From Iodidimonas nitroreducens (GTDB lineage: Bacteria; Pseudomonadota; Alphaproteobacteria; Sphingomonadales; Rhodothalassiaceae), in assembly GCA_000710935.1 (NCBI GenBank), contig BAYV01000018.1, forward strand, positions 1 to 35,223: a DNA stretch of 35,223 bases. The letters are read 5' to 3'. Below are positions 16,989 to 25,910 of this stretch, piece after piece. A model generated the notes under the pieces. It was not told the origin of the DNA, did not search any database, and worked only from the letters and a program-made list of their open reading frames with translations. The position numbers and the translations under genes were made by a program. Every line of letters begins with the position of its first letter. The stretch's first letter is position 1.

Positions 16989-17017
16989 TTGCGGCGCATC
17001 CCGTGCTTGGTTATACG
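16989..17017 (+). promoter_or_regulatory. Candidate promoter of tRNA-Leu
   Basis: TTGCGG (16989-16994) and TATACG (17012-17017) are spaced by 17 bases and end 14 bases before the tRNA 5' end. Matches to the sigma-70 consensus are three and four of six. Position and spacing are good, but the boxes are only moderate. Confidence 0.4.
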
Positions 17018-17031
17018 GCAATTCGGTTTAC

Positions 17032-17120
17032 GCGGACGTGGCGGAACTGGTAGACGCGCAGCGTTGAGGTCGCTGTGGGGCTAATACCCCGTGGAAGTTC
17101 GAGTCTTCTCGTCCGCACCA
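17032..17120 (+). tRNA. tRNA-Leu (anticodon GAG)
   Basis: The acceptor stem GCGGACG (17032-17038) pairs with CGTCCGC (17110-17116), followed by discriminator A and an encoded CCA (17118-17120). The anticodon arm is CAGCG-TTGAGGT-CGCTG with anticodon GAG at 17066-17068. A long variable arm (GGGG-CTAATA-CCCC region) marks a class II tRNA, and the T-loop contains TTCGAGT. Anticodon plus long variable arm give leucine, reading CUC and CUU. Length is 89 bases. Confidence 0.97.
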
Positions 17121-17122
17121 AT

Positions 17123-17158
17123 GAAAGCCCGCAGGTGACCGCCTGCGGGCTTTCGTTT
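17123..17158 (+). terminator. Terminator after tRNA-Leu
   Basis: A perfect 13-bp stem, GAAAGCCCGCAGG (17123-17135) with CCTGCGGGCTTTC (17142-17154), a 6-base loop and a short T-rich end (GTTT). It begins two bases after the CCA end, so it most likely ends the tRNA transcript. Confidence 0.8.
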
Positions 17159-17224
17159 ATGATAGGCCCCGATCTGGCCTTCCCTTATGATCGATCCTGT
17201 TTTCCCCTGACCAAGGAGACGCTT

Positions 17225-18700
17225 ATGAGCGCGCCGGAAGATCAAGATGATCTGATGACCAAAGATCCGGAACGCGCTCAATCCGAACATGGCGGGGAGG
17301 ATCAATCCCAAAGCAAAGCATCGGAAATCGCTCAGGATCTGAACTACGGCATGGATATTCATCTGCAGCCGGATTTCGTGCGCTCGGTCATTGAAGCCGT
17401 TCATGCCGAAGATCGTGAGCTGGCGCGATCCCTGGTGGCCGAACAGCATGTGGCTGATATCGCCGATCTGTTCGAGGTGCTGCCCCCTGAAGAACGCCGG
17501 ACTTTGGCGGTGCTGGTGGCCGATAGCCTTGATCCGATTTTCCTGTCGGAACTGGAAGGCGCCGCCTTTGATGATGTGATCAGGGTGATCTCGCCACAGG
17601 TGATCGCCGATGCGGTGCAGCAGCTTGATACCGATGATGCGGTTTATATTCTCGAAGATCTGGATGCCGATGCCCAGCATCAGGTGCTTCATGCCCTGAC
17701 CCGTGAGGATCGGATGGCGTTGGAGGAAGGCCTCGCCTTCCCCGAAGATAGCGCCGGACGTCTGATGCAGCGCGATCTGGTGGCGGTGCCGGAATTCTGG
17801 AGCGTCGGCCAAACCATCGATTATCTGCGGGCCCATGATGATCATGAGCAGCCCCGGGATTTTTATGAACTCATCGTCATCGATCCTACTTATCGGCCCA
17901 TTGGCACGGTCCCTTTATCGCGGCTTTTGGGCTGCCAGCGGCCGGTTCGCATCCGGGATGTGATGACCCCGGAGCCGCATATCGTCTCGGTCAGCACCGA
18001 TCAGGAGGAAGTGGCCCGGCAATTTGCCAAATACCATCTGATTTCCGCCGGGGTGGTGAATGAACATGGCCGCCTTGTGGGGGTGATCACCGTTGATGAT
18101 ATCGTCGGCGTTATCGAGGATGAGGCGAGCGAGGATATTCTGGCCCTTGCCGGGGTCAGCGAGGGCGATGTCAATAATTCCATCCGCGATGTGACCCGAA
18201 CCCGCTTCATCTGGCTGTTCGTGAATATGGGAACGGCCATTCTGGCCTCAATGGTGATCGGCCTGTTTGAAGCCACATTGGAAACCATGGTGGCTTTGGC
18301 GGTTTTGATGCCCATTGTTGCCTCGATGGGGGGCAATGCCGGGACCCAGACGATGGCCGTGGCGGTGCGGGCTTTGGCCACCAAGGAACTTTCGCCAGCC
18401 AATGCCATGCGCATCGTCAATAAGGAACTGATGGTCGCCCTGATCAATGGCGCGGCTCTTGCCGTCATCGTCGGCTTTGTGGGGATCATCTGGTTTGGCG
18501 ATATATTGCTGGCTTTTGTTTTGGCAGCCGCGATGATCATCAATATCGTGATGGCCGGGCTTTCGGGTATCCTGATCCCGATGATGCTGGATCGTTTCGG
18601 TATCGATCCGGCTGTGGCTTCAAGTGTTTTTGTCACCACGATCACCGATGTCGTGGGCTTTTTCGCCTTTTTGGGCCTGGCCGCACTGATTCTGATCTAA
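17225..18700 (+). CDS. mgtE: Magnesium transporter MgtE
   Basis: A homodimeric inner-membrane Mg2+ channel of 491 aa. The order is: acidic N-terminus; MgtE N-domain (about 50-155, with DLFEVLPPEERRTLAVLVAD); a CBS pair (about 160-290, with IRDVMTPEPHIVSVSTDQEE and LVGVITVDDIVGVI); and about five membrane spans. The pore signature is PIVASMGGNAGTQTMAVAVR. The acidic N-terminal and CBS parts sense cytosolic Mg2+ in known homologues. The ATG at 17225 has AAGGAG upstream. A longer open frame back to 17075 runs through the tRNA gene and is not real. No Mg2+ riboswitch is recognisable in the short leader. Confidence 0.94.
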   Translation: MSAPEDQDDLMTKDPERAQSEHGGEDQSQSKASEIAQDLNYGMDIHLQPDFVRSVIEAVHAEDRELARSLVAEQHVADIADLFEVLPPEERRTLAVLVADSLDPIFLSELEGAAFDDVIRVISPQVIADAVQQLDTDDAVYILEDLDADAQHQVLHALTREDRMALEEGLAFPEDSAGRLMQRDLVAVPEFWSVGQTIDYLRAHDDHEQPRDFYELIVIDPTYRPIGTVPLSRLLGCQRPVRIRDVMTPEPHIVSVSTDQEEVARQFAKYHLISAGVVNEHGRLVGVITVDDIVGVIEDEASEDILALAGVSEGDVNNSIRDVTRTRFIWLFVNMGTAILASMVIGLFEATLETMVALAVLMPIVASMGGNAGTQTMAVAVRALATKELSPANAMRIVNKELMVALINGAALAVIVGFVGIIWFGDILLAFVLAAAMIINIVMAGLSGILIPMMLDRFGIDPAVASSVFVTTITDVVGFFAFLGLAALILI

Positions 18701-18742
18701 ACATCGATACAAACCCGGAAAAAGAATGAAAAAGGTGCAGGT

Positions 18743-19498
18743 TTGACGATCCTTCTGATCGACGATGATCCGGCGATTGGCCGCCTTTATGGGGCCGCGA
18801 TCCAAAAGCGCGGCTTTAATGTAAAGCTGTGCACGGCAGGCGATCAGGCTTTGGAATTTCTTCATCGCCAAAAGCCGCATTTGATCGTCTCGGATGTGGA
18901 AATGCCGGGGCTGAGTGGCCATGATGTGGCGCTGCGCCTGTTGCAGCGCGGCCCCCGCCCCTGCCCCATCCTGTTTTTATCGGCCAATGATACGGTTGAA
19001 AGCGTGTTGCAAGGATTACGCTGCGGCGGCGACGATTTTCTGATCAAAGGTGAAGCCCTCAATCACATGATCGACCGCATGGCCTTTTGGCTGACCAGCG
19101 GCTTTCGCGCTTTGCCCTTGGTGGCTCGTCATGCCGCTATGGATATGCTGGAAACCATGAACCCCATCGCCCCCCTGCTGCCGCAAATCAAAAAAGATCG
19201 GGCTCTGGTGGATATGGCTTTTGAAAGCCTCTATCGGGATGTGCAAAGCACCCCGCCGGGCTATGGGGTGCGGCTGATCGAACGAATCGAGGTGATGGGG
19301 CGCACGGCAGAATTGATCGAACGGCAATGCACCGAGCCTGCCCATTGGCTGCGCTTTCCCGATGCCGTGCTTTCGGTCATCCACAAGCTCCGCACCCCAT
19401 GGGCCTTGGATATCGGGGTTTTATGTCGCCATTATGAGCTGCTATCACGCGATCCGCGCTTTCAAAAAGCCCGCACGATGCTCAGAGCCGATCACTGA
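18743..19498 (+). CDS. Orphan response regulator with unrecognised C-terminal domain
   Basis: Residues 1-110 are a complete CheY-like receiver: acidic cluster D7-D8-D9, phosphoacceptor D51 (VSDVEMPGLSG), Ser80 in LFLSAND, and Lys102 (FLIKGEAL). The remaining 140 residues are mostly helical, with FWLTSGFRALPLVARHAAMD and CRHYELLSRDPRFQKA, and match no output domain I know (not a winged helix, LuxR, GGDEF, EAL or HD-GYP). The start is TTG 18743 with AAAGG eight bases upstream; a nearby ATG at 18726 meets a stop after six codons. No histidine kinase is adjacent. It follows mgtE by 42 bases and may be co-transcribed. Confidence 0.75.
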   Translation: MTILLIDDDPAIGRLYGAAIQKRGFNVKLCTAGDQALEFLHRQKPHLIVSDVEMPGLSGHDVALRLLQRGPRPCPILFLSANDTVESVLQGLRCGGDDFLIKGEALNHMIDRMAFWLTSGFRALPLVARHAAMDMLETMNPIAPLLPQIKKDRALVDMAFESLYRDVQSTPPGYGVRLIERIEVMGRTAELIERQCTEPAHWLRFPDAVLSVIHKLRTPWALDIGVLCRHYELLSRDPRFQKARTMLRADH

Positions 19499-19524
19499 AA
19501 AATCCCCGATCATCGGGCCGCCCT

Positions 19525-20430
19525 TCAGATCGCCAGATTATCCAAAAGCCGGGTGGGGCCAAGGCGGGCCACCGCCAAAAGCCGCGCCGGGGCATTGAGG
19601 GTGGTGATGGTCTCAAGGCTTTGTGCATCGCGAAAGCTGACATAATCCACGCGATCAAAGCCCGCATCAATAAGGGCCCTTGTTCCCATCTGCTCCAAAG
19701 CTCCGAGATCCGCCCCCGCCCCTGCCCCCGCCAAGGCCTTTGCCCGCAAATCCGCCAAAATCACATTGAGCTTTCCGGCTATTTTACGCTGCGGCGCGCT
19801 TAAATACACATTGCGCGATGAAGCGGCCAAACCATCGGCTTCGCGCACGATGGCACCGCCCAGAATCTCCACAGGCAGATCCAGATTACGCACCATATGC
19901 CGGATCATCACCAATTGCTGATAATCCTTTTCCCCGAAAATGGCGGCATCGCAGCCGCTTTGGGTGAAAAGCTTCAAAACCACGGTGGCCACACCATCGA
20001 AATGGCCGGGGCGCACGGCGCCTTCCAGATCATCGGTGATACGCCCCACCCGCACCGAGGTTAAAAAACCGGGGGGATACATTACATCCGCCGCAGGGGC
20101 ATAAACCAGATCGGCCGGCGTGCCCTGCAAGCGCAGGCAATCAAGCGCTTCCTGCCGGGGATAGGCCGCGAAATCTTCCTGAGGGCCAAATTGCGCGGGA
20201 TTAACAAAAATCGAAACGATCACCCGATCCACATCCTGCGCCAGCCTGCGCACCAGCGAAAGATGGCCTTCATGCAGCGCCCCCATAGTGGGCACCAGCC
20301 CAACCTTCAGGCCCTTAGCCTTCCAGTCCCCTACGCGATCCCGCAGATCAGCAATGCTGCGCACCACATCCATGGGGTTTTCGGGCGAATTTATCTGGCT
20401 GATCGCGCTCATCAGAGGATCCATGCTCAT
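19525..20430 (-). CDS. panC: Pantothenate synthetase (pantoate-beta-alanine ligase)
   Basis: Joins pantoate and beta-alanine using ATP, the last step of pantothenate (vitamin B5) synthesis. The ATP-binding HIGH-like motif is in LVPTMGALHEGHLSLVRRL. Further signatures are IFVNPAQFGPQEDFAAYPR, FGEKDYQQLVMIRHMVRNL and the ASSRNVYLS loop. The longest frame (301 aa) exceeds the usual length of about 280. Starting at ATG 20373 (MDVVRSIADLRD) would match family length best, and ATG 20412 is another option; none has a strong Shine-Dalgarno site. It is convergent with the response regulator and divergent from the TRAP operon. panB is not in the window. Confidence 0.95.
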   Translation of the reverse strand: MSMDPLMSAISQINSPENPMDVVRSIADLRDRVGDWKAKGLKVGLVPTMGALHEGHLSLVRRLAQDVDRVIVSIFVNPAQFGPQEDFAAYPRQEALDCLRLQGTPADLVYAPAADVMYPPGFLTSVRVGRITDDLEGAVRPGHFDGVATVVLKLFTQSGCDAAIFGEKDYQQLVMIRHMVRNLDLPVEILGGAIVREADGLAASSRNVYLSAPQRKIAGKLNVILADLRAKALAGAGAGADLGALEQMGTRALIDAGFDRVDYVSFRDAQSLETITTLNAPARLLAVARLGPTRLLDNLAI

Positions 20431-20535
20431 GCCATAGACTTATGCCATATATTGGGCCCTTTTAGTGCAGCGCAGCACAATCGGCAAGCTCTCAGGATTG
20501 ACAGCCGCTATCCCAACCGGCTTTGATCAGCTGTC

Positions 20536-21621
20536 ATGACCCAAAATCGCGCCATGTCCCTAGCCCAAATCCTTCAGGCCCTGATGCTGATCATGGCGCT
20601 TTCCCTGTTGACCTTCGGGCTATCGCGATTGGTGGAGCGGCCCGCCGCCCCCCTTGATCTGTCATTGCCCTGGGGGGCTGAGGAATTTCACGTCAAAAAT
20701 GCCCGGCTTTTTGCCCAAAGCATTCGCGAACGCACCCATGGCCGGGTCGAGATTGCGCTCCATCCCGGGGCGGTTCTGGGCATCAAGGGGCCGGGGTCCT
20801 TACGTGCCGCCCGGGATCATCTTATCGCCATGGTCGAGATGGGCGGTTTCCAGCAGGTTGGCGAAGCTCCGATTCTAGGGCTTGATGCCCTCCCCTTTCT
20901 GGTTCGTGATCAGCAGGAATTGCAGATTCTTTATGAGGATTTCCGCCCGATCATCAAACAGACATTGGCCCGCCATGGCATGCAGCTGCTTTATGCCGTG
21001 CCCTGGCCCGCCCAGAATATCTATGCGGATCGCCCCTTTCATAAGCTTGCCGATTTTAAGGGCCAGAAGGTGCGGACCATCGATGCCAACACCACCGATC
21101 TCGCCCGCAGCCTTGGCATGGCACCGATCCAGATGGCCTCGGCCGATGTGGTGCCCGCCCTTGCCACCGGCAGCCTTGATGCGGTGATGACCTCGACCAC
21201 CACAGGAGTGGCCCAGAAATACTGGCAATTTTTAAGCCACATCCATCGCACCAATCATGGCTGGCTGACAAATCTGATGGTGATCAATGATCGGGCGCTG
21301 GCAAGGCTCAGCCCCGAAGATCAGCAGGCGCTGTTTGATCTGGCCCAGGATATGGAGCCCGATTTCTGGGCTGTTTCAAAAGCGGACGACCAGGAAAAAC
21401 TGGCCCGGCTCAAAGCCGAAGGGATGCGCATCATCATCCCCGATGTCGCCCTCCAATCCGCATTGGAAGAACAGGCGCGGCCCCTTTGGGCGGCCTTTGC
21501 CCAAAGGGTTCCGGGCAGTGCGCCGATCATCAATCGCTTTTTGATCCGCACCCATCGCGCCCCCCTTGATCTGCCCATCAAAACCATGCCCCGCCAAAGC
21601 ACCGACAAGGACCGCCGATGA
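20536..21621 (+). CDS. dctP: TRAP transporter substrate-binding protein (DctP family)
   Basis: A periplasmic solute receptor of a tripartite ATP-independent transporter. The N-terminal hydrophobic segment (about residues 7-30, SLAQILQALMLIMALSLLTF) is a signal peptide or uncleaved anchor. The mature part has the family core: FKGQKVRTIDANTTDLARSL, MAPIQMASADVVPALATGSL, and DAVMTSTTTG. The conserved Arg in the KVRTID block normally binds a carboxylate ligand, so an organic acid substrate is likely, but which one cannot be told. The start could be the ATG at 20536 or 20554. It overlaps the dctQ-like gene by ATGA. The symbol names the family; the ligand is not C4-dicarboxylate by proof. Confidence 0.88.
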   Translation: MTQNRAMSLAQILQALMLIMALSLLTFGLSRLVERPAAPLDLSLPWGAEEFHVKNARLFAQSIRERTHGRVEIALHPGAVLGIKGPGSLRAARDHLIAMVEMGGFQQVGEAPILGLDALPFLVRDQQELQILYEDFRPIIKQTLARHGMQLLYAVPWPAQNIYADRPFHKLADFKGQKVRTIDANTTDLARSLGMAPIQMASADVVPALATGSLDAVMTSTTTGVAQKYWQFLSHIHRTNHGWLTNLMVINDRALARLSPEDQQALFDLAQDMEPDFWAVSKADDQEKLARLKAEGMRIIIPDVALQSALEEQARPLWAAFAQRVPGSAPIINRFLIRTHRAPLDLPIKTMPRQSTDKDRR

Positions 21622-22157
21622 CCCCACGCCGCCCCATTCTTACGCCACTTTTGCAGGGGATCGATGCCCTTGGCCTGTTGGCGGCCCGGGCAGGCGCTTT
21701 GTGTTTGGCGGTGCTGTTTTTACTGGGGCTTGCTGAAATCATTCTGCGCGCCAGCATCGGTCAATCCCTTGGCATCACCTTGGAATATAGCGGTTATCTG
21801 GTGGCCTTGATCCTGTTTCTTGGCAGTGGCGAGGCCCTGCGTCGTCATCGCCATATCCGGGTGATGCTGGTGCGCGATCATCTGCCCGCATGCCTTATTT
21901 CGGTGCTCGATCTGGCAGCCAGCCTCATCGCCTTTTTGATCAGCGCCCTTTTGAGCTACGCCCTGATCCGCTATGCCATCGAGAGCGCGCAATGGGATAT
22001 GCGCTCGTTTTTTCCCACCCGCACGCCTTTATGGATCATACAGTTTTTATTCAGCCTTGGGCCTTTGGTGCTGACATTGGCGCTTTTAGCCCGCATCATC
22101 AGGCTGATCATCGGTGAGGCGGAACGGCCTTCAACAGCGCAAGATCAGCCCTCATGA
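21618..22157 (+). CDS. dctQ: TRAP transporter small permease (DctQ family)
   Basis: A 179-residue inner-membrane protein with four hydrophobic helices at about 10-40, 50-70, 90-115 and 130-155. The family signatures are visible: EIILRASIGQSLGITLEYSG in the first half, then the basic loop SGEALRRHRHIRVMLVRDHL. It pairs with the large permease and is required for Na+-driven uptake. Translational overlap with both neighbours (ATGA at each end) gives a compact three-gene operon. Length is typical. Confidence 0.88.
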   Translation: MTPRRPILTPLLQGIDALGLLAARAGALCLAVLFLLGLAEIILRASIGQSLGITLEYSGYLVALILFLGSGEALRRHRHIRVMLVRDHLPACLISVLDLAASLIAFLISALLSYALIRYAIESAQWDMRSFFPTRTPLWIIQFLFSLGPLVLTLALLARIIRLIIGEAERPSTAQDQPS

Positions 22158-23428
22158 GCGCCTTGATCATCAGCATCACCAGCCTTTTGATCCTGCTTTT
22201 GGGGGCCGGGCTGTGGGTGGGTCTGGCGCTTTTAGGCACCGGCATCATCAGCCTGTCCCTGTTTCGTGATCTCGATGTTCTGGCCTTTCTGGCGGGTGAT
22301 CTTTGGCGCAGCCTCACATCCGCCGAGCTTGCGGCTTTGCCCCTGTTCATTCTGATGGGGGAAATTCTCAATCGTACCCGGCTGGCGGCCCAATTATTTC
22401 GCGGGCTTTCCCCCTTCATGACCCCCCTGCCCGGCGGGCTTTTGCACAGCAATATCGTGGGATGCACCCTTTTCGCTGCCGTCTCCGGCTCATCGGCGGC
22501 CACCACCGCCACTGTCGGCCGGATCACCATGCGCGAATTGGAACAGCGCGGCTATGATCGCTCGCTGGCCATGGGCTCCTTATGCGGGGCCGGAACCCTG
22601 GGGTTTCTGATCCCGCCATCGCTGGTTTTGATCATCTATGGTGTGCTGGCCGAGGTCTCTATCCTCAAGCTTTTTCTGGCCGGCATCCTGCCCGGCTTAT
22701 TGCTGGCTTTGGGTTATATGGCCTGGGTGGCCTTGGCCTCGGTGGGCAAAAAACAGCGCCCCTTAAAAGATAGCGCACCGGCAATGGGCAGAATCAAGGC
22801 GCTTTTCGCCCTGTTGCCGGTGATTTTATTGATCGGGCTGGTGATCGGATCGCTGTATCTGGGTTTGGCCGGACCATCCGAAGCCGCCATCATCGGGGTG
22901 GCAGGCGCTTTGATCATTGCCGCCTTCCACAAAGCCTTGAGTTTTGCGCGGCTGACCGAGGCCCTGATGGCCAGCATCGAGACCTCATCAATGCTGGGGC
23001 TGATTCTGGCCGGGGCCTTTTTCCTGTCAAAACTCGCCGCCCTGTTCGGCCTGCCAACCGCCGCTGCTGCTGCGGTGGATGCGCTGCATTTATCGCCTTT
23101 GGGCCTGATCAGCCTGCTTTTGCTTTTCTATATTCTGCTGGGCATGGTGCTTGATGGGCTATCCATGATCGTGATGACCTTACCCCTTGCCCTGCCCCTT
23201 GTGGTGGGGGCTGGCTATGATCCTTTATGGTTTGGCATTTTTCTGGTGATCGCCGTGGAAATGGCGCAGATCACGCCCCCCATTGGTTTCAATCTTTTTG
23301 TGGTGCAGGATCTGACCGGCGAGCCGATGGGGCGCATTGCCGCTGCCGCCTTTCCGTTTTTCCTGATGACCGCCGCCATGGTGTTTATCCTCGTGCTGTT
23401 TCCCGATCTGGTTTTATGGGTTTTATGA
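22154..23428 (+). CDS. dctM: TRAP transporter large permease (DctM family)
   Basis: The 424-residue translocating subunit with about 12 membrane segments. Typical blocks are LPLFILMGEILNRTRLAAQL, FAAVSGSSAATTATVGRITM, GAGTLGFLIPPSLVLIIYGV and, near the C-terminus, EMAQITPPIGFNLFVVQ. The SGSSAATTA and ITPPIG regions are the hairpin and Na+-site segments of the DctM/ion-transporter fold. It closes the dctP-dctQ-dctM operon. The gene ends 11 bases before the convergent recO stop with no terminator visible between them, so overlapping 3' ends are likely. Confidence 0.92.
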   Translation: MSALIISITSLLILLLGAGLWVGLALLGTGIISLSLFRDLDVLAFLAGDLWRSLTSAELAALPLFILMGEILNRTRLAAQLFRGLSPFMTPLPGGLLHSNIVGCTLFAAVSGSSAATTATVGRITMRELEQRGYDRSLAMGSLCGAGTLGFLIPPSLVLIIYGVLAEVSILKLFLAGILPGLLLALGYMAWVALASVGKKQRPLKDSAPAMGRIKALFALLPVILLIGLVIGSLYLGLAGPSEAAIIGVAGALIIAAFHKALSFARLTEALMASIETSSMLGLILAGAFFLSKLAALFGLPTAAAAAVDALHLSPLGLISLLLLFYILLGMVLDGLSMIVMTLPLALPLVVGAGYDPLWFGIFLVIAVEMAQITPPIGFNLFVVQDLTGEPMGRIAAAAFPFFLMTAAMVFILVLFPDLVLWVL

Positions 23429-23439
23429 AATTGCGCGCT

Positions 23440-24189
23440 TCAGCCCAAAAAGCGTTGCAAAACCCGCAGCCTTTCCCCCGGCAAAGGGCGGGCATGGCAA
23501 TCGCTGACCAGGCGTTCGAGGAAAAAACCGGTGAGCTTCAGGCCATCGGCAATGGCCGATTTTGGGAGCGCGCCGCTCTCCTCGCGCAGATTTGGCCGGG
23601 CCAGCAAAAAGCCGGGCAAGGGCAAAAGCCGATGCTGCCAGGGGGCTCCGGCATCCGCGCTCACCGCCCGCCCGCTTTTGGGGGAGACATAAATCAGATC
23701 CTCCACCGCCCCGCTGACCGCGCAGGCGCTGAGATCAAGGCCATAGCCAAGATCGGCGAGCAAACCCATTTCCACCTGTACCAACGCCGCCCCCCAGGCA
23801 ATCTCGGTGATCCGCTGATCTTCCAATAGATCGAGAAAGGCAATGGCTGCATGATAAACGCCGGGGTGCGCCTCGCGCTCGGGCAGGCAGGCGGCCAAAG
23901 TGGCGCATAGGCTGACCAAAGCCGACAGCCGCGCCGGATCATCCATCAAAGAACCGGCCCGGCTATGGCGCGGCTCCACGGTCACGGTTCCCAATTGGCT
24001 TTCCAGCCGGGCCCGCCACGCCATTTCGATTTCATTGCCGGGCTGCAAAAGACCCGATAAACGCCGCCCCTTGCCGCCGCGCACCAAGCCCCGCCAGCGG
24101 CCATGCTCGGCGGTCAGCACATCGATAATGGCATGATGTTCGCCATAGCGACCGGCTGATAAAATCAGCGATGGTGCGGCCCATTGCAT
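23440..24189 (-). CDS. recO: DNA repair protein RecO
   Basis: Recombination mediator that loads RecA with RecR during gap repair. The N-terminal OB fold shows SLILSAGRYGEHHAIIDVLT and HGRWRGLVRGGKGRR. The C-terminal helical part contains VSLCATLAACLPEREAHPGV. The zinc-binding cysteines of some RecO proteins are incomplete here. The ATG at 24189 is chosen because the protein then starts MQWAAPSLI like other RecO proteins and GAAGGG lies upstream; an ATG at 24219 would add ten residues. It is the last gene of the minus-strand housekeeping block, 54 bases after era. Confidence 0.9.
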   Translation of the reverse strand: MQWAAPSLILSAGRYGEHHAIIDVLTAEHGRWRGLVRGGKGRRLSGLLQPGNEIEMAWRARLESQLGTVTVEPRHSRAGSLMDDPARLSALVSLCATLAACLPEREAHPGVYHAAIAFLDLLEDQRITEIAWGAALVQVEMGLLADLGYGLDLSACAVSGAVEDLIYVSPKSGRAVSADAGAPWQHRLLPLPGFLLARPNLREESGALPKSAIADGLKLTGFFLERLVSDCHARPLPGERLRVLQRFLG

Positions 24190-24243
24190 AACAAAAGACC
24201 CTTCTTCCAAGCATGACATTGCCCGGGCGCGGCAAAGCCGCCC

Positions 24244-25164
24244 TCAATCGACGTAATTCAGGCCCATCGACAGATAATGTTCGCGATCTTCGGCCCAGCG
24301 TTCGGTGACCCGGACAAACAAAAACAGATGCACCCGGCGGCCAAACATCGTTTCCATATCATGGCGGGCGGCTTCGCCAATGGCTTTCAGGCTTTGGCCG
24401 CGCTTGCCGATCACGATCCCCTTATGGCCATCGCGAGACACATGGATCACCTGATGGATTTCAAAGGAGCCATCGGCCCGATCATCCCATTTTTCGGTTT
24501 CAACGGTAATGCCATAGGGCAATTCCTGATGCAGGCGCAAAAAAACCTTTTCGCGGGTGATTTCCGCTGCCAGCACGCGGCTGGTGATATCGGTGATCTG
24601 GTCTTCGGGATAAAGCCATGGGCTTTTGGGCAGGGCCTTGGCCAGATGGGTTTTCAGATCCGCCACCCCATCGCCGGTGAGGGCCGAAATCATGAAGATA
24701 TCGCCCGCCACCCCTTCATCCTGAATTTTCTGGGCCAATCCCAGCAGCCGATCGCGGGGCACCGCATCGATCTTATTGAGGGCGATCACCGCCTTCCGGC
24801 CAGACTCCTTCAAGCCTTTGATGATCCGCTCTTCATCCTCGCGGATGCCCTTGGCGGCATCGATCAAAAACACCACCTGATCGGCATCATTCGCCCCATC
24901 CCAGGCGGCGGCCACCATCGCCCGATCCAGCCGACGGCGCGGCGCAAAAATGCCCGGCGTATCAACAAAAACAAGCTGGCTCTGGCCTTCGATGGCAATG
25001 CCGGTGAGGCGGGTGCGGGTGGTTTGCACCTTATGGCTGACAATGGCGATCTTTTGCCCCACCAAAGCATTTAAAAGCGTAGATTTTCCGGCATTGGGCG
25101 CGCCAATCAGGACGATGAAGCCGCAGGCGGTCTGCTGCTCGGGTTTTTGGTCAGATGGGTTCAT
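24244..25164 (-). CDS. era: GTPase Era
   Basis: A 306-aa GTPase that binds the 3' end of 16S rRNA and assists 30S assembly. The GTPase domain has G1 GAPNAGKST, G3 DTPG (VFVDTPGIF) and G4 NKID (VIALNKIDAV). The C-terminal KH domain contains HVSRDGHKGIVIGKRGQSLK, including the GxxG-type RNA-binding loop. Length and order are typical. Its start overlaps the rnc stop by ATGA, so era and rnc are translationally coupled as in many proteobacteria. Confidence 0.97.
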   Translation of the reverse strand: MNPSDQKPEQQTACGFIVLIGAPNAGKSTLLNALVGQKIAIVSHKVQTTRTRLTGIAIEGQSQLVFVDTPGIFAPRRRLDRAMVAAAWDGANDADQVVFLIDAAKGIREDEERIIKGLKESGRKAVIALNKIDAVPRDRLLGLAQKIQDEGVAGDIFMISALTGDGVADLKTHLAKALPKSPWLYPEDQITDITSRVLAAEITREKVFLRLHQELPYGITVETEKWDDRADGSFEIHQVIHVSRDGHKGIVIGKRGQSLKAIGEAARHDMETMFGRRVHLFLFVRVTERWAEDREHYLSMGLNYVD

Positions 25165-25907
25165 GGGGTCTCGTCCTTGCCTGTCAGCATATCCAGAAGC
25201 CGGGTGGCTGCCAATTGCTCGGCACTGCGTTTCGATGCGCCGCTGGCTTCAGCCTTGCCCGCCGTGCGCACCTCGACCCTCATCTGGAAAACCGGACTAT
25301 GATCAGGCCCGCTACGGCCCAAAAGCTGATACACCGGAAGCGGCAGGCCCCGGCCCTGCGCCCATTCCTGCAGCGCAGTTTTGGCATCGCGATAGGCGGA
25401 TGGCCCGGCCTTCACCCGATCCGCCCAAAAACGGTGGATCATCTGCCGGGCAGCATCCAATCCCCCATCCAGATAAACCGCACCGATCAAAGCCTCGCAA
25501 ATATCGGCCAGCACCGCCGATGCTTTTGCCGTGCCTTCGCTGCGGGCCCCGGCTTCCATGCGGATCATTGGCCCCAGATCAAGCTTTTGGGCCAGATCGC
25601 TTAAAGTTTCCCGGCGCACCAAAGCGGTAAAGCGACGATTGAGCTGGCCTTCGGCTTCATCGGGATATTTTTCATAAAGCCAGTGCGAAATCACTAACCC
25701 CAAAACCCGATCCCCCAAAAATTCCAGCCGCTGATAATGCGCCCCACCCGCCAAAGATGGATGGGTGAGAGCCATTTTCAAAAGGCTTTCATCGGCAAAA
25801 TCATAGCCGATGCGCCGGGCGATCCGGCTCTTGAGGCCATCATCCTGATCCGGCTTTGCTTCGGCATCCGGTTGCTGGGCGCGATCCGATTGCATGGTCA
25901 TAAGCAT
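25161..25907 (-). CDS. rnc: Ribonuclease III
   Basis: Cleaves double-stranded RNA in rRNA and mRNA processing. The 248-aa protein has the RNase III signature QRLEFLGDRVLGLVISHWLY with E62 and D66, and the second acidic pair in LADICEALIGAVYLDGGL. The double-stranded RNA-binding domain is at about 178-245 (AKTALQEWAQGRGLPLPVYQ through ASGASKRSAEQLAATRLL). The N-terminus is about 20 residues longer than E. coli RNase III and low in conservation, so the start could lie a few codons downstream. It sits three bases after lepB and overlaps era. Confidence 0.96.
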   Translation of the reverse strand: MLMTMQSDRAQQPDAEAKPDQDDGLKSRIARRIGYDFADESLLKMALTHPSLAGGAHYQRLEFLGDRVLGLVISHWLYEKYPDEAEGQLNRRFTALVRRETLSDLAQKLDLGPMIRMEAGARSEGTAKASAVLADICEALIGAVYLDGGLDAARQMIHRFWADRVKAGPSAYRDAKTALQEWAQGRGLPLPVYQLLGRSGPDHSPVFQMRVEVRTAGKAEASGASKRSAEQLAATRLLDMLTGKDETP

Positions 25908-25910
25908 CGC

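Noticed and set aside
17075-17224. N-terminal extension of mgtE
   Set aside because: It would translate part of tRNA-Leu and its terminator. The ATG at 17225 has a proper Shine-Dalgarno site.
19504-19516. Short palindrome CCCGATCATCGGG between the response regulator and panC
   Set aside because: The centre is one base, too tight for a hairpin loop, and no T-run follows. GATC-rich palindromes of this sort are common in the surrounding sequence.
24277-25074. A 265-codon plus-strand frame, and a similar one at 27271-28119
   Set aside because: Both are antisense to confidently identified genes (era and pdxJ) and have shadow-like composition.
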